A DNA stretch of 64,000 nt from Aureococcus anophagefferens. Taxonomy: Eukaryota; Sar; Pelagophyceae; Pelagomonadales; Pelagomonadaceae. Of this stretch, positions 43,410 through 54,100 are shown one piece after another; position 1 is the stretch's first letter, and every line of letters begins with the position of its first letter. A program made the translations under genes and the position numbers. Location of the stretch: contig NW_008705562.1 of assembly GCF_000186865.1 (NCBI RefSeq), forward strand, positions 1,893,452 to 1,957,451. The letters run 5' to 3'. Under the pieces are notes generated by a model that did no database searches, was not told the DNA's origin, and was given only the letters and a program-made list of their open reading frames with translations.

Positions 43410-45535
43410 ATGTTGATGAGCCGCCAGCCCGGCCGCATGCGCGGCGGGCGCAACAACAAGACCCAGCCCGAGTCCAAGTCGGCGAAGCTGACGCGCCTCG
43501 ACGAGTACATCAAGAAGCGCGGCGCCGGCGTCGGCGACGCCGCGGGGGCAAAAAGGGTGGGGAGCGGAGGCGTCGCGCGCGCACGGCGCGCGCCAGAGAA
43601 AGACGCCGAGCGCGCGCCGTCCGCCCCGGGAGACGGCCGCGCGCGCGCGCCGCGACGCCGCGCGGCCCCCTCTATAGGCGCGACTACACGGGCGCGCTCG
43701 CGCTCCTCGAGTTCAACCGCAAGGGCGCGGACGCCCAGGAGCAGCAGGACGCCCTGCTCTGGATCGGCTACTGCGCCTGCCACCTCGGCAACTACCAGCG
43801 GGCCTACGACGCGTACAGCGAGATCCTGACGGGCGCGGTGCAGGCGTCGAACTCGCAGCAGCGCAAGCTCGAGGCCGAGGGCAAGGACGGCGAGGCCAAG
43901 GCCGCCGGCGGCGAGGCCAAGTCGCAGGCCGAGTTCTTCGAGATCCCCCGCGAGGTCCACCTCTACGCCGCGTGCTGCCTGTTCTACATGCAGATGTACA
44001 AGGAGGCCGAGGAGACCGTGGGCCACTACGACGAGGAGGAGACGAGCTCGCTGGACCGCCGGGTGCGCGCGGCGACGACGCCGAGCGCCATCGCCGCGCG
44101 CCGGCGCCAGATCCAGCAGGAGGCCAACGCCGAGGGCGGCCGGGGCGCGGGCTCGCTGAGCGACGACGACGTCGCGAAGCGCGTCGACCGCGAGCTCCGC
44201 CTCGAGGACACGTCGAAGCGCGCGCCGGAGCGGGCGTTGCGGAACCGGCTGCTCTTCCACATCGCCCACAAGCGCGACGACCAGGACAAGCTCATGATGC
44301 GGCACCAGGACCTCACGGACACGAACGAGGACCAGCTGTCGCTCGCGGCGATCCACTACCTCCGGTCCCACTTCCAGGAGGCGACGGACATCTACAAGCG
44401 GTTGCTCCTGGAGAACCGCGACGACCTGGCGCTGAACGTCTACGTGGCCATGTGCTACTACAAGCTCGACTACTACGACGTGTCGCTCGAGATCCTCGCC
44501 GTCTACCTCCAGGCGCACCCCGACAGCGCGATCGCGGTCAATTTGAAGGCCTGCAACCACTTCCGCCTCTACAACGGCAAGGCCGCCGAGGCGGAGCTCA
44601 AGGTCCTCGCGGACCAGGGCCACGCCCTCCAGGCCAACGACCTCATCCGCCACAACCGCGTCGTCTTCTCGCAGGGCGAGGGCGCGCTCCAGGTCCTCCC
44701 CGCGCTCGGCGACTTCATCCCCGAGGCGCGCCTGAACCTCGTCATCTACTACCTGCGCCACGACGGCATGCAGGAGGCCCACGAGCTCATCAAGGACGTC
44801 GAGCCGTCGACGCCCCAGGAGTACATTTTGAAGGGCGTCGTCAACGCGTCCGTCGGCCAGGCGCTCTGCTCGCGCGAGCACATCAAGATGGCCCAGCAGT
44901 TCTTCCAGCTCGTCGGCGCGTCGGCGTCCGAGTGCGACACGATCCCCGGCCGCCAGTGCATGGCGTCCTGCTTCTTCCTCCTCAAGCAGTTCGAGGACGT
45001 GAACATCTACCTCAACTCGATCAAGGCCTACATGTACAACGACGACGACTTCAACTGGAACCACGGCATCTCCCTGGCCCAGACGGGCAACTACAAGGCC
45101 GCCGAGGAGGCGCTCCTCCTCGTCCAGAACGAGCGCTACAAGACGGAGTACTGCTACATCTCCTGGCTCGCGCGCTGCTACATCATGAACGCGCAGCCCA
45201 AGAACGCGTGGGAGCTCTACCTGAAGATGGACACGTCCAACGAGTCCTTCAATTTGCTCCAGCTCATCGCCAACGACTGCTACCGCATGGGCCAGTTCCT
45301 CTACGCGGCCAAGGCCTTCGACGTGCTCGAGCGCCTCGACCCGGACCCGGAGTTCTGGGAGGGCAAGCGCGGCGCGTGCGTCGGCGTCTTCCAGCAGGTC
45401 GTCGCGGGCAAGGCCGCCAAGGAGGACCTCCGCGACGTGCTCGCCATGGTGCGCAACACGTCCAACCCCCAGGTCGAGTACATGGTCCGCGTCATCTCCA
45501 AGTGGGCCGCGAGCTCCGGCATCAAGATCTCCTGA
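43410..45535 (+). CDS. IFT56: IFT56 / TTC26 (DYF-13), intraflagellar transport complex B protein
   Basis: IFT56 is a TPR subunit of IFT-B and carries motility-related cargo in cilia. Exon 1 starts [19 protein letters not shown] and ends within YIKK; exon 2 continues [39 protein letters not shown], a strong match to the conserved N-terminus of TTC26. Later segments are [119 protein letters not shown], and [19 protein letters not shown]. About 654 residues with the preferred intron, longer than the animal protein (~550) because of Lys/Ala insertions near 150. It implies a cilium in this organism's life cycle or retained ciliary genes. Confidence 0.92.
43517..43677 (+). other. Intron of IFT56 (161 nt, apparent GC donor; alternative 59-nt GT-AG)
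   Basis: Joining AAGAA (to 43516) with GCGCGACTAC (from 43678) gives IKKRDYTGAL, the expected IFT56 sequence, but the donor would be GC. GCGCG occurs at both junctions. A canonical GT donor at 43619 is in the same phase and would leave a 34-residue Ala/Arg-rich insertion. The acceptor ctctatag is the same in both models. Confidence 0.65.
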
Positions 45536-45632
45536 AGGCTCCTCCCCGATGGCGCCTGGGCCATCGACCTCGCCGCGAGGCCGGGGCCCGCGCCGTCGCC
45601 GCGACCGTGAGACGCGGGGCGCGGGTAACGGT

Positions 45633-45688
45633 AAGCCGCGAACCAACTTAGAGCCAACGGAAGCCGCGAAAAACTTACAGCCGGTAGG
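45633..45688. repeat. Tandem duplication spanning the stop codon of the 45675-47198 gene
   Basis: On the minus strand, the gene end CCGGCTGTAAG...TTCGCGGCTT is repeated as TTGGCTCTAAG...TTCGCGGCTT about 28 bp further on. Both copies contain the TAA, with a few substitutions and a small indel between them. Confidence 0.75.
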
Positions 45689-47198
45689 AGTGGAGCGCGC
45701 TGCCCGTCGCGAGGAACCGGTCGAGCTCGGCGTCGCGCGCGTCGTCGCGGGGCCCGCGGTTGCCCAGCGCGAGCCGCGCCTCCGGGTGCGCGACGAGGTG
45801 CGCGCGGAGCCGCGCGAGGTGCGCGCGCGTGACGTTGCGCCGCGCCCCCGGCGTCGCGTAGCGCGGCGGTTCGGCCGGCGTCGCGAGCCAGCGGCGGCAG
45901 CGGAGCAAGAGCGGCACTACGACGGCCGCCGCGGCCGCGGCCGCGCCGCGGCGCGCGTCGCGCGGCGCCGACGCGATCGCCGCGAGGCCCGCGGCGCGCA
46001 GGACCACCGCGGCGACGGCCGTCGCGGCCGCGTGGGGCCACCGCGCGGCCGCCGCGGCGCGCCGCCGCGCGGCCGCGAAGCCGAGCGCCGGCACGAAGAA
46101 GCCGCGGCCGTCGTCGTAGACGCAGTCGTCGTCGTCGTCGTCGCCCGCGTCCGGGTCCGGCCTTCCTAGAACCCAGGCGCCGCCGACGGCGAGGAGGAGC
46201 GCCAGCAACGCGGCCGCCGCGTCGCCGCCCGCGGGCGAGAGTTTGACGACGACGCCCGACGCGGAGCCGAATTCGACGCGGACGACGTCGTCGGCGACGA
46301 GCGCCGCCAGCATCTCCGCGAGCGCCGGGGGCAGCGCGGGGCCCGCGGTGAAGACCGCGGCGGCGGCGGCGGCGGCGAACGCGGCGGCCCGCGGCAGGCA
46401 CCGCGACGCGACCGCCGCGGCGACCAAAGCGGCCGCGGCGCCGCGCCGCGTGACGCGCCACGTCCGCGGGAGCCGCGCCCCGGCCCGCGAGCCGGCGGCG
46501 GCGCCCAGGGCGGCGCCCAGGGCGGCGCGAACGACCCGCGGGGACGCGGCCGCGCCCCCGAAGCGCCAGAGGAGCGCGCCGCCCGCCGCGCGCAGCGCGG
46601 CGTCCCGCGCGCCGCGCGCCGCCTCCCCGCGGCCGCCGGGCCAGCCGTCGTCCCAGAGCGCGACGGCGCCGAGCACGCAGCCGGGCTCCGCCGACGTGAA
46701 GGTCCAGGCGCCGCCGGGGTGCTCTTCGCAGCGGCCGTCGCTCGCGCAGGCGACGCGCTCGACGCGGCCGCCGGGCCGCCGGAGGACGAGCGACGGCGCC
46801 GCGGACCGCGCCACGGACCAGGCGAAGGACGCGTTGGCGCCCGGGGGGGCGAGCGCGCCGCGCGCCGCGGCGCTCGCGCGCGGCGCGAGCCCGAAACGCG
46901 CCTCGAGGAGCTCGAGCGCGGCGACGAGGTCCGCGGCGCCGCGCGGCGCCGCGCACGACCACGCCGGCGCCTCGCCGGGGCTGGCGACGTCGGCGTCGAC
47001 GAAAAGCGGCGCCTCCGGCGGCGGCGGCGCATCAGCGGCCGCGGCGCGTTGCGGCGGCGCGCCCGCCGCGGCGAGCGGCTCTGCGGCGACGTCCGCGCTA
47101 ACAGTTGTTGTTTCGGCGGCAGCGTCGTCGCCGGCGACGATCAGCGCCGCCGCGACGACCACGAGCGCTCGGAAAATGCGCATTGCTGCAACGCGCAT
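45675..47198 (-). CDS. Unknown Ala-rich membrane protein with signal peptide
   Basis: A 507-residue protein starting MRVAAMRIFRALVVVAAALI, a signal peptide. The lumenal region contains four Cys (WSCAAPRG, VACASDGRC and EPGCVLGAVALWDDGWPGG) and lies before about four to five Ala-rich membrane segments, including AAALLALLLAVGGAWVLG and AAVVVPLLLRCRRWLA. A very acidic loop, PDPDAGDDDDDDCVYDDGRG, precedes FFVPALGFAAARRR. The C-terminus is NVTRAHLARLRAHLVAHPEA then LDRFLATGSALHSYRL. I do not recognise a family. Codon choice, hydrophobic periodicity and the open length argue for a real gene; the extreme Ala content lowers certainty. Its stop region is duplicated downstream. Confidence 0.6.
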   Translation of the reverse strand: MRVAAMRIFRALVVVAAALIVAGDDAAAETTTVSADVAAEPLAAAGAPPQRAAAADAPPPPEAPLFVDADVASPGEAPAWSCAAPRGAADLVAALELLEARFGLAPRASAAARGALAPPGANASFAWSVARSAAPSLVLRRPGGRVERVACASDGRCEEHPGGAWTFTSAEPGCVLGAVALWDDGWPGGRGEAARGARDAALRAAGGALLWRFGGAAASPRVVRAALGAALGAAAGSRAGARLPRTWRVTRRGAAAALVAAAVASRCLPRAAAFAAAAAAAVFTAGPALPPALAEMLAALVADDVVRVEFGSASGVVVKLSPAGGDAAAALLALLLAVGGAWVLGRPDPDAGDDDDDDCVYDDGRGFFVPALGFAAARRRAAAAARWPHAAATAVAAVVLRAAGLAAIASAPRDARRGAAAAAAAVVVPLLLRCRRWLATPAEPPRYATPGARRNVTRAHLARLRAHLVAHPEARLALGNRGPRDDARDAELDRFLATGSALHSYRL

Positions 47199-47500
47199 CG
47201 TCGCGTCGCGGCGTCGCCGCGCGGCGTGGTGCCTGATCTCGCGGAGTGGAGCTCGAGCTCGCGAGCCTCGAGCCCGGGCGCCCGCCGGCGGCGAGCCGCC
47301 AGCCGCCGCCGGCGCCAGCCCGCGCCGCTACCTGCTGCCCATCGGCGCCTGCCGCAGAGATCTCTGCCGACTTCGGTCGGGATGCGGCGGCCACACACAG
47401 CCCGCTCCTCAACTCCAGCGCCCGGTCGATGCGACGCATCGACGGCCCGCGCGACCGCGACCCGCCGAACGCGCGGGACGCGCGGCGCGAGACGAGTGGC
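47199..47500. other. Intergenic region between NF-YA and the Ala-rich gene
   Basis: About 300 bp upstream of the 47198 start and downstream of NF-YA, both genes on the minus strand. It is GC-rich with short GAGCTCGAGCTCGCGAG-like and GCCGCCGGCG motifs, and shows no coding potential I trust. Confidence 0.4.
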
Positions 47501-47881
47501 TTATGCCGACGATGCCACCGCGCTCGGTGGGGCGGCGCTCTCCTGCGCGGGCGCCGGCGTCCCGTCGCCGCCTGTGTCGCCGCCGTCGGCCTTGGCGTTC
47601 GATTGCGCGGCGAGCTCCGCGAGCTCGGCCTTTGTCAGGAAGCGGCCGCCCGGCCCGCGCTTTCGCCGGCAGGCGTGCTTGTGGCGGGACTCGTGCATGT
47701 AATTCTTGCGGTCCGGCTCCGGTTTCCGGAGTGTCTCCAGCTTGGCGCGGGCCAGCCGCCGTTTCAGGATGCGCTCGAACTGTTTCGGGTTCACCAGCGT
47801 CGTCCCCGATTCTTTCGCCGGCTCCGCCGCCGCGCCGGCCGTCGCCGCGTCCGACGACCCGAGCGGCATGACGGAGTCCAT
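47501..47881 (-). CDS. NF-YA: NF-YA (HAP2) subunit of the CCAAT-binding factor
   Basis: A 126-residue protein. The conserved core is nearly complete: the NF-YB/C association helix LVNPKQFERILKRRLARAKL, a linker ETLRKPEPDRKNY, and the DNA-binding MHESRHKHACRRKRGPGGRF. The usual His, Arg and Gly residues that contact CCAAT are all present; in most relatives the residue before RR is Met or Ala rather than Cys. The N-terminus (MDSVMPLGSSDAATAG) and C-terminus (Ala/Pro/Asp-rich) are short and disordered. It acts in the nucleus as a trimer with NF-YB and NF-YC. Small but firm by motif; no intron needed. Confidence 0.95.
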   Translation of the reverse strand: MDSVMPLGSSDAATAGAAAEPAKESGTTLVNPKQFERILKRRLARAKLETLRKPEPDRKNYMHESRHKHACRRKRGPGGRFLTKAELAELAAQSNAKADGGDTGGDGTPAPAQESAAPPSAVASSA

Positions 47882-48156
47882 GTAGCGGCGGCGCGCGAAG
47901 CCCCTGCGACGGTGCCGGCGTCTTGCTTGGCCGCGCTTTCTATTGGCTCATTCACATTCTTTTGCAACTTTGACAGATTTGCAAGTTCAAGGAGGAACAC
48001 ACATTCGAGATTATGCGCGACATTTTGTCGAGCACGACGTCGAGGCTGGGCACCGTCTCCGGCCTAGGCCGCGGACGTCCACCCAAATGGTGGTGATGAT
48101 GCATAAGCACGTGTGCTGGTAGCGCGCCAGTTGTTCGGGCTGCTGCCAGCGTCGCC

Positions 48157-51100
48157 ATGCGACCGCTGCTCTTGGGCTGCGTCTTGCTCACAGCGGCTGC
48201 GCACGAGTTCACCTTCGCGGCGCGCAGGATCACGAACGCGGCGGATAACGCCTTCTTCGTCTTCGCCATCGACGTCGACGGCGACGGCGACGTCGACGCG
48301 CTGTCCGCGTCGCGCAGCGACGACACGGTCGCGTGGTACGAGAACGACGGCTCCGAGTCCTTCGCGAAGCGCGACGTCACGGCTGCGGCGGATGACGCCG
48401 TCTGCGTCTTCGCCATCGATATCGACGGCGACGGCGACGTCGACGTGCTGTCCGCGTCGCGCAGCGACGACACGGTCGCGTGGCACGAGAACGACGGCTC
48501 CGAGTCCTTCACGGAGCGCGTCGTCACGGCGGCGCAGGACGGGCCGTGGGTCGCGCACGTCGTCGACGTCGACGGCGACGGCGCCGTCGACGTGCTCGCG
48601 GCGTCGGATGGGGACGACACGGTCGCGTGGCACCAGAACGACGGGTCCGAGTCCTTCACGGAGCGCGTCGTCGACGACGGCGCGGACGGCGCGCGCTTCG
48701 TCTACGGCGTCGACGTCGACGGCGACGGCCTCGTCGACGTCGTCGCGGTGCACAAGAGTGCCGGCGCCATCGCGTGGTACGAGCAGCAGACCTCCGCGAG
48801 CTCAGTCCGGCCGACGTTCGCGGAGCACGTCGTCACCGCCAACCTCGACACGCCGCTCGACGTCTCCGCGGCAGACCTGAACGGCGACGGCGTCCGGGAC
48901 CTGGTCGTATCGGCCTACGGCGACGACCTCGTCGCCTGGTACGACGTCGACGCGGGCCTTTCGTACTCGGTCGCGGCGTCGGTCTCGAACCCGCGCGGCG
49001 TCTTCGCCGTCGACGTCGACGGCGACGGCGACCTCGACGTCCTCGCGGCGCTGGACGGCGCGAACACGGTGGCCTGGTACGAGAACGACGGGGCGCTGTC
49101 CTTTGCGGCGCGCGTCGTCGCGTCCCCGTCGAGCCCCGCGAGCGTCTACGCGCTCGACGTCGACGGCGACGGCGACGCGGACGTCCTGTCGGCGTCCATG
49201 GACGACGACGCGGTCGCGTGGTACGAGCAGGTCTACGAGCCGAGCGCCGCGCCGACGCCCATCCCGTCGGCGGCGCCGTCGTCGCGGCCGTCGTCGGCGC
49301 CGTCGTCGGCGCCGTCGTCGCGGCCGTCGTCGGCGCCGTCGTCGCCGCCGACCGCGGTGCCGACCGCGCCGCCGACGTCCTACGCGCTCGAGGGGTCGCT
49401 CGTCGCCCACTTCTCCTTCGAGTCGGAGAGCTCGAGCGGCGACGCCTACTACGACGACGCCGGGAGCGGCCTCGTGCTCGCGACGGACGCGACCGCGACG
49501 ACGCGCTACGGCGGCGCGGCGCTCGCTTTCGACGGCGCCGACGACTGCGCGCTCGGGTCCGACGCCATCGCGGACGCCGTCGCCGGCGGAAAGGCGCGCA
49601 CCGTGTGCCTCTGGGCCGCCGTCGACGACTGGAACGGGGGCTACCTCTTCTCCTACGGCTCGGACGTCGACCTGGGCTTCTTCGGCCTCCGCGCGGCGGA
49701 CGCGGGCGAGGTCGACGTCGTCTTCTCCGGTCAGACCGCCGAAGTGGCGCTCGCCGGCTCCGACGACGGCGGCTGGCACCACTACTGCCTCGCCTACAAA
49801 GCGACGAGCGGGGTCTGCATGCTCTACTACGACGGGGAATTCGCGGCGGAGACGTCCGTCGCGCTCGACACGGGCGGCGCCTACGAGTTCTCGGTCGGCG
49901 CGGCGGCGAACTGCGGCCAGGACTTCCTCGCGGGCGCGGTCGACGAGGTCTACATCTACGCGACGGAGCTCTCGGCGGCGCGGATCGAGGCGCTCTACGA
50001 TGACGGGCTCACGGCCGCGCCGACGGCCGTATTCTTCCAGGAGACGCTCGTCGCGTACTACTCCTTCGACGACGGGACGGCCGCGAACGACGGCGGCGAC
50101 GGCGACCTCGACGGGACGATCACCGGCGCGACGGCGACGACGGGCCGCGACGGGAGCGGCGCGCTGTCCTTCGACGGGACGGACGACTACGTCGCGTTTC
50201 CCTCGGCCGCGACGGCCAAGATCCAGGGGAGCAACCCGCGGACCGTGTGCCTGTGGGCGGTGATCGACGACTTCAGCGGCGACGGGGGCCTCTTCGACTA
50301 CGGAAGCTACGAGGACTCGGAGAACTTCGCGCTCCGGGTCGACAACACGGACGGCAGCCTCCGAGTCCAGCTCTGGGGCGTCGACGCGGACGTCGCGCTG
50401 TCGGGGTCCGACGACGGCGGCTGGCACCACTACTGCCTGACCTACGACGGCTCCGATTGGGTCCTCTACTTCGACGGGTCGCAGGCGGCGACGGGGCCCC
50501 AGGCGTTGGACACGGGCGACGACGCGGCCCTGTGCGTCGGCCGCTGGGGGGGGGATTACTACCTGCCCGGGACCATCGACGAGGTCTACGTCTACGCGAG
50601 CGCGCTCGACGCGGCGCGCATCCAGGTCCTCCACGCGGGCTACGCCGTGACGCCGCCGCCGACGCGCGCGCCGACGCGCGCGCCGACGCTGACGCCGCTC
50701 CCGACGCACGTCTCCGCGGCGACGCTCGTCGCGCGCTACGCCTTCGACGACGGCACCGCCGCGGAGGAGAGCGACGCCGACCTCGACGGGGCCATCTTCG
50801 GCGCGACGGCGACGAAGGGCCTCGACGGCGGCGGCGCGCTCGCCTTCGACGGCGCGATGGGCTACGTCGAGTTCCCGGCGGCCGCCGTCGCGGACGTCGT
50901 CGGAAGCGCGTCGCGGACCCTCTGCGCGTGGGCCGCGATCGACGCCTTCGGCGGCGGCGGCATCTTCGCCTACGGCGCCTCCCAGGCCCTCGCGGAGTTC
51001 GGCCTGCGGACGAACGAGGACGCCGCGGCCGCGGCCGGGTCGCTCGTCGTCCAGCTCTACGAGACCGACGTCTCGTCGGTGACCCTCGCCGGCGCCGACG

Positions 51101-54100
51101 ACGGCGGCTGGCACCACTACTGCCTGAGCTACGAAGGGACGAGCCAGGTCTGGTCCCTCTCCTACGACGGGGCCCTCGCCGCGGAGGGCGCGGCCGCGCT
51201 GGACACGGCGTCGTCGACGCTCGCCGTCGGGCGGTGGGGGTCCCTCTACTTCGACGGGTCCATCGACGAGGTCTACGTCTACGCGAGCGCGCTGACCTCC
51301 GTGGCCGTCGCGACGCTCTACGCCGCGGTGACCGCGCCGCCGTCGCCGGAGCCCACGGCCGCGCCGACGCTCACGCTCCGGCCCACGCACCCGTTCGCCG
51401 GCGCTGGGAAACTCATCGCGCACTACGCCTTCGACGACGGGCTGGCGGCCGACGACGTCGCGGGCCTCGACGGGGTCGTGAGCGGCGGGGCGTCGACGCA
51501 CGGCCGCGACGGCGCGCCCGACGGCGCGCGCCTCTTCGACGGCGTCGACGACTACGTCGAGCTCCCGGCCGCGGCGACCGCGGACGTCCTCGGGGCCGCG
51601 CCGCGGACCCTGTGCCTCTGGGCCCGCACGGACACCTTCGTCGAGAAGGCCGGGCTCTTCAACTACGGCGCGAATGCGGACCGCAACGAGTTCGGCCTCC
51701 GCGCGCGGACGGAGGAAGGGGTGATCCGCGTCCAGTTCTTCGGGGGCGACTACGACTACGACGAGACCCTCGGCGCCGACTTTTCCCTCGGCGCCTGGCA
51801 CCACTACTGCCTCACCTACGACGGCACCTCCTGGGTCTTCTACTTCGACGGCGCGGGGCGCCACTCGGAGAGCGTCGCCGCGGACACGACGGACGATCCG
51901 CTCTGGGTCGGGCGCCAGGGGAACAAGTACTTTTCCGGCGCCATCGACGAGTTCTACATCTACGGGACCGCGCTCGACGCCGACGAGGTCGCCGTGCTCT
52001 TTCTGGACGGCATGCCGTCGCCCGCGCCGTCCACGGGCGCGCCGTCCTCCGCGCCGTCGCTCCGGCCGACGCTCGCGCCCTGCGACGACAACGATGCCTG
52101 CCAGGACCTCCAATTCTGCAACAGCGACGCCAGCGCGAGCCACGCGGGCTGGTGCGAGGACTGCTACTACCCCGGGGACTTTTTTGCGGGCACGGACGTC
52201 TGCGGCCGCTTCATGGCCGCGTGCTGCGCCGGCGACGCCTCTTCCTCCCCCTGCGACTTCTGCAACGACGAGGGCACGCCGGCGCCCACGCCTCTGCCGT
52301 CTTCGAGTCCGAGCGCGAGGCCGTCGGGGCTGCCCTCCGCGTCGCCAAGCTCAAGGCCGAGCTCCAGGCCGTCGTCTTTGCCAAGCGCGAGTCCTACGCT
52401 GCTTCCGATCCCGGAACCGTCCCAGGCGCCTACGGCGTCGCCCACATTGCCTCCGCTTCCGTCGCCGACCAATACTCCGATTCCGGCACCGACCACCGCG
52501 CGACCCACGTACGCTCCGAGCGACGCGCCGAGCTCGGAACCGAGCAGCGCTCCTAGCTCGGAGCCATCGCCGTTGCCCTCAAATACACCCTCCTCGCGTC
52601 CCACGCCGGCGCCGACGCCGTCGCCGACGCCGGAACCCACTCCTGCGCCGACCGTGCATCCCCTCCCGGCTCCCACTCCGAATCCGTCCGACAGACCGAC
52701 GCCGAAACCGTCGGGTAGACCCTCGCCTTCACCCTCGACATCGCTGCCATCGCCCAATCCGTCTGATAGACCAACGACGGCCGCTCCGAGCGCGACTCCG
52801 AGTGGTACGCCCACCGCGGCTCCGACTGCTGCGCCCACGACCCGTCCGTCCGCCGCGCCGTCGTCCAACCCATCGGCCGCGCCCTCCGCGACGCCCAGCG
52901 CGACCCCCAGCACCGCGCCGACGTCCATCCCATCGTTCGCGCCCACGCCTACTCCGTCTCTCTCCTGCCCCGACGGCAGCTTCCTCTTCAAGCTGATCTT
53001 CGAGTCGTCGGACCTCTTCACGGCGTACGTGACCTGGGCGTTCTACAGCCAGGACGACGACGTCGAGAACGCGCGCCTCTTCGCCCAGTGCGACGGCGAC
53101 GGGGACGGCCGCTGCGACGAAACCTACCCGGACGTGTTCTACACGTGCATGCTGCCGCGGTGCTTCACGTACGCCCTCGAGAGCTCGAACGCGAACGCGA
53201 CGACCGGCCTCTCGCAGCGCCTCGTCCACGCCGCGGGCGAGCAAAAGGTCGTCCTGGGAAAGAGCGGGAAGAAGTACTACGACTTTTGCATCAGCCAGGA
53301 CGGCGCCGTGTACCAGGCGCCGTCCAGCGTCCTGTGGCCGTGACGATTTTCGAGAGATTTTGGGTGGGAAAGCAATGAGAAATCGTCACCGTCATGCTTG
53401 GTAGGCGCCGTCGCCCGCGCCGACCGGGTCGCTTTCGCCCACGTCGGCGCCGTCGCTCGAGCCGTCGACCTCGCTGCCTTCGTTGGAACCGACGCGGGCG
53501 CCGACGCCCGCTCCGACGACGCCACCGCAGAGCGCCCCGTCAAGCCAACCCACGTCGCTGCCCTCCCTCTCTATCGCCCTCGACAGCTGCCCCGTCGACC
53601 TTTCAGCCGTCCCGCGCGCCGACCGTCTCCCCGACGTCCGCGCCGACGACGCCGCATCCGACGGCGGAGCGCGGCGCGCCGACGCGCGCGCCGTCCACGG
53701 CGGCGCCGTCGACGGCGGCGCCCTCAAAAAAGCCGTCCGCGTCGCCCACGACCCGCTCGCCGACGACGCGATCGCCGACGACCGCCGCGCCGACGACCGT
53801 CGCGCCGTCGACGGCGATGCCCTCGTCGAAGCCGACCGTCGCGCCGTCCACGGCCGCGCCCTCGACGGCGGCGCCCTCAAAGAAGCCGTCCGCGTCGCCC
53901 ACGACCCGATCGCCGACGACCCGATCGCCGACGACCGACGCGCCGACGACCTTTTCCCCGACGACCTTTTCCCCGACGACCTTTTCCCCGTCGACCCTCG
54001 CGCCGTCGACGTCGTCGCCGTCGCCGGCGCCGTCCGCGGCGAGCTACAGCGTGTCCGGCCGCCTGACCTTCGGCGGCATGACCGTGGACGAGGCCGAGGC

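Noticed and set aside
48802..52143. A 1113-residue minus-strand open frame opposite the LamG region
   Set aside because: High GC suppresses stops on the opposite strand; the product is Arg/Val/Glu low complexity, while the plus strand has clear LamG domains.
48157..53343. LamG gene ending at the TGA at 53343
   Set aside because: The stop lies in a 76-nt intron homologous to the ovoA intron. Removing it restores the stalk.
53394..53560. A separate second gene starting at the ATG at 53394
   Set aside because: That frame is Arg-rich until ~53560, whereas the spliced frame continues the Pro/Ser/Thr stalk from exon 1, and the ATG lies inside the introner-like intron.
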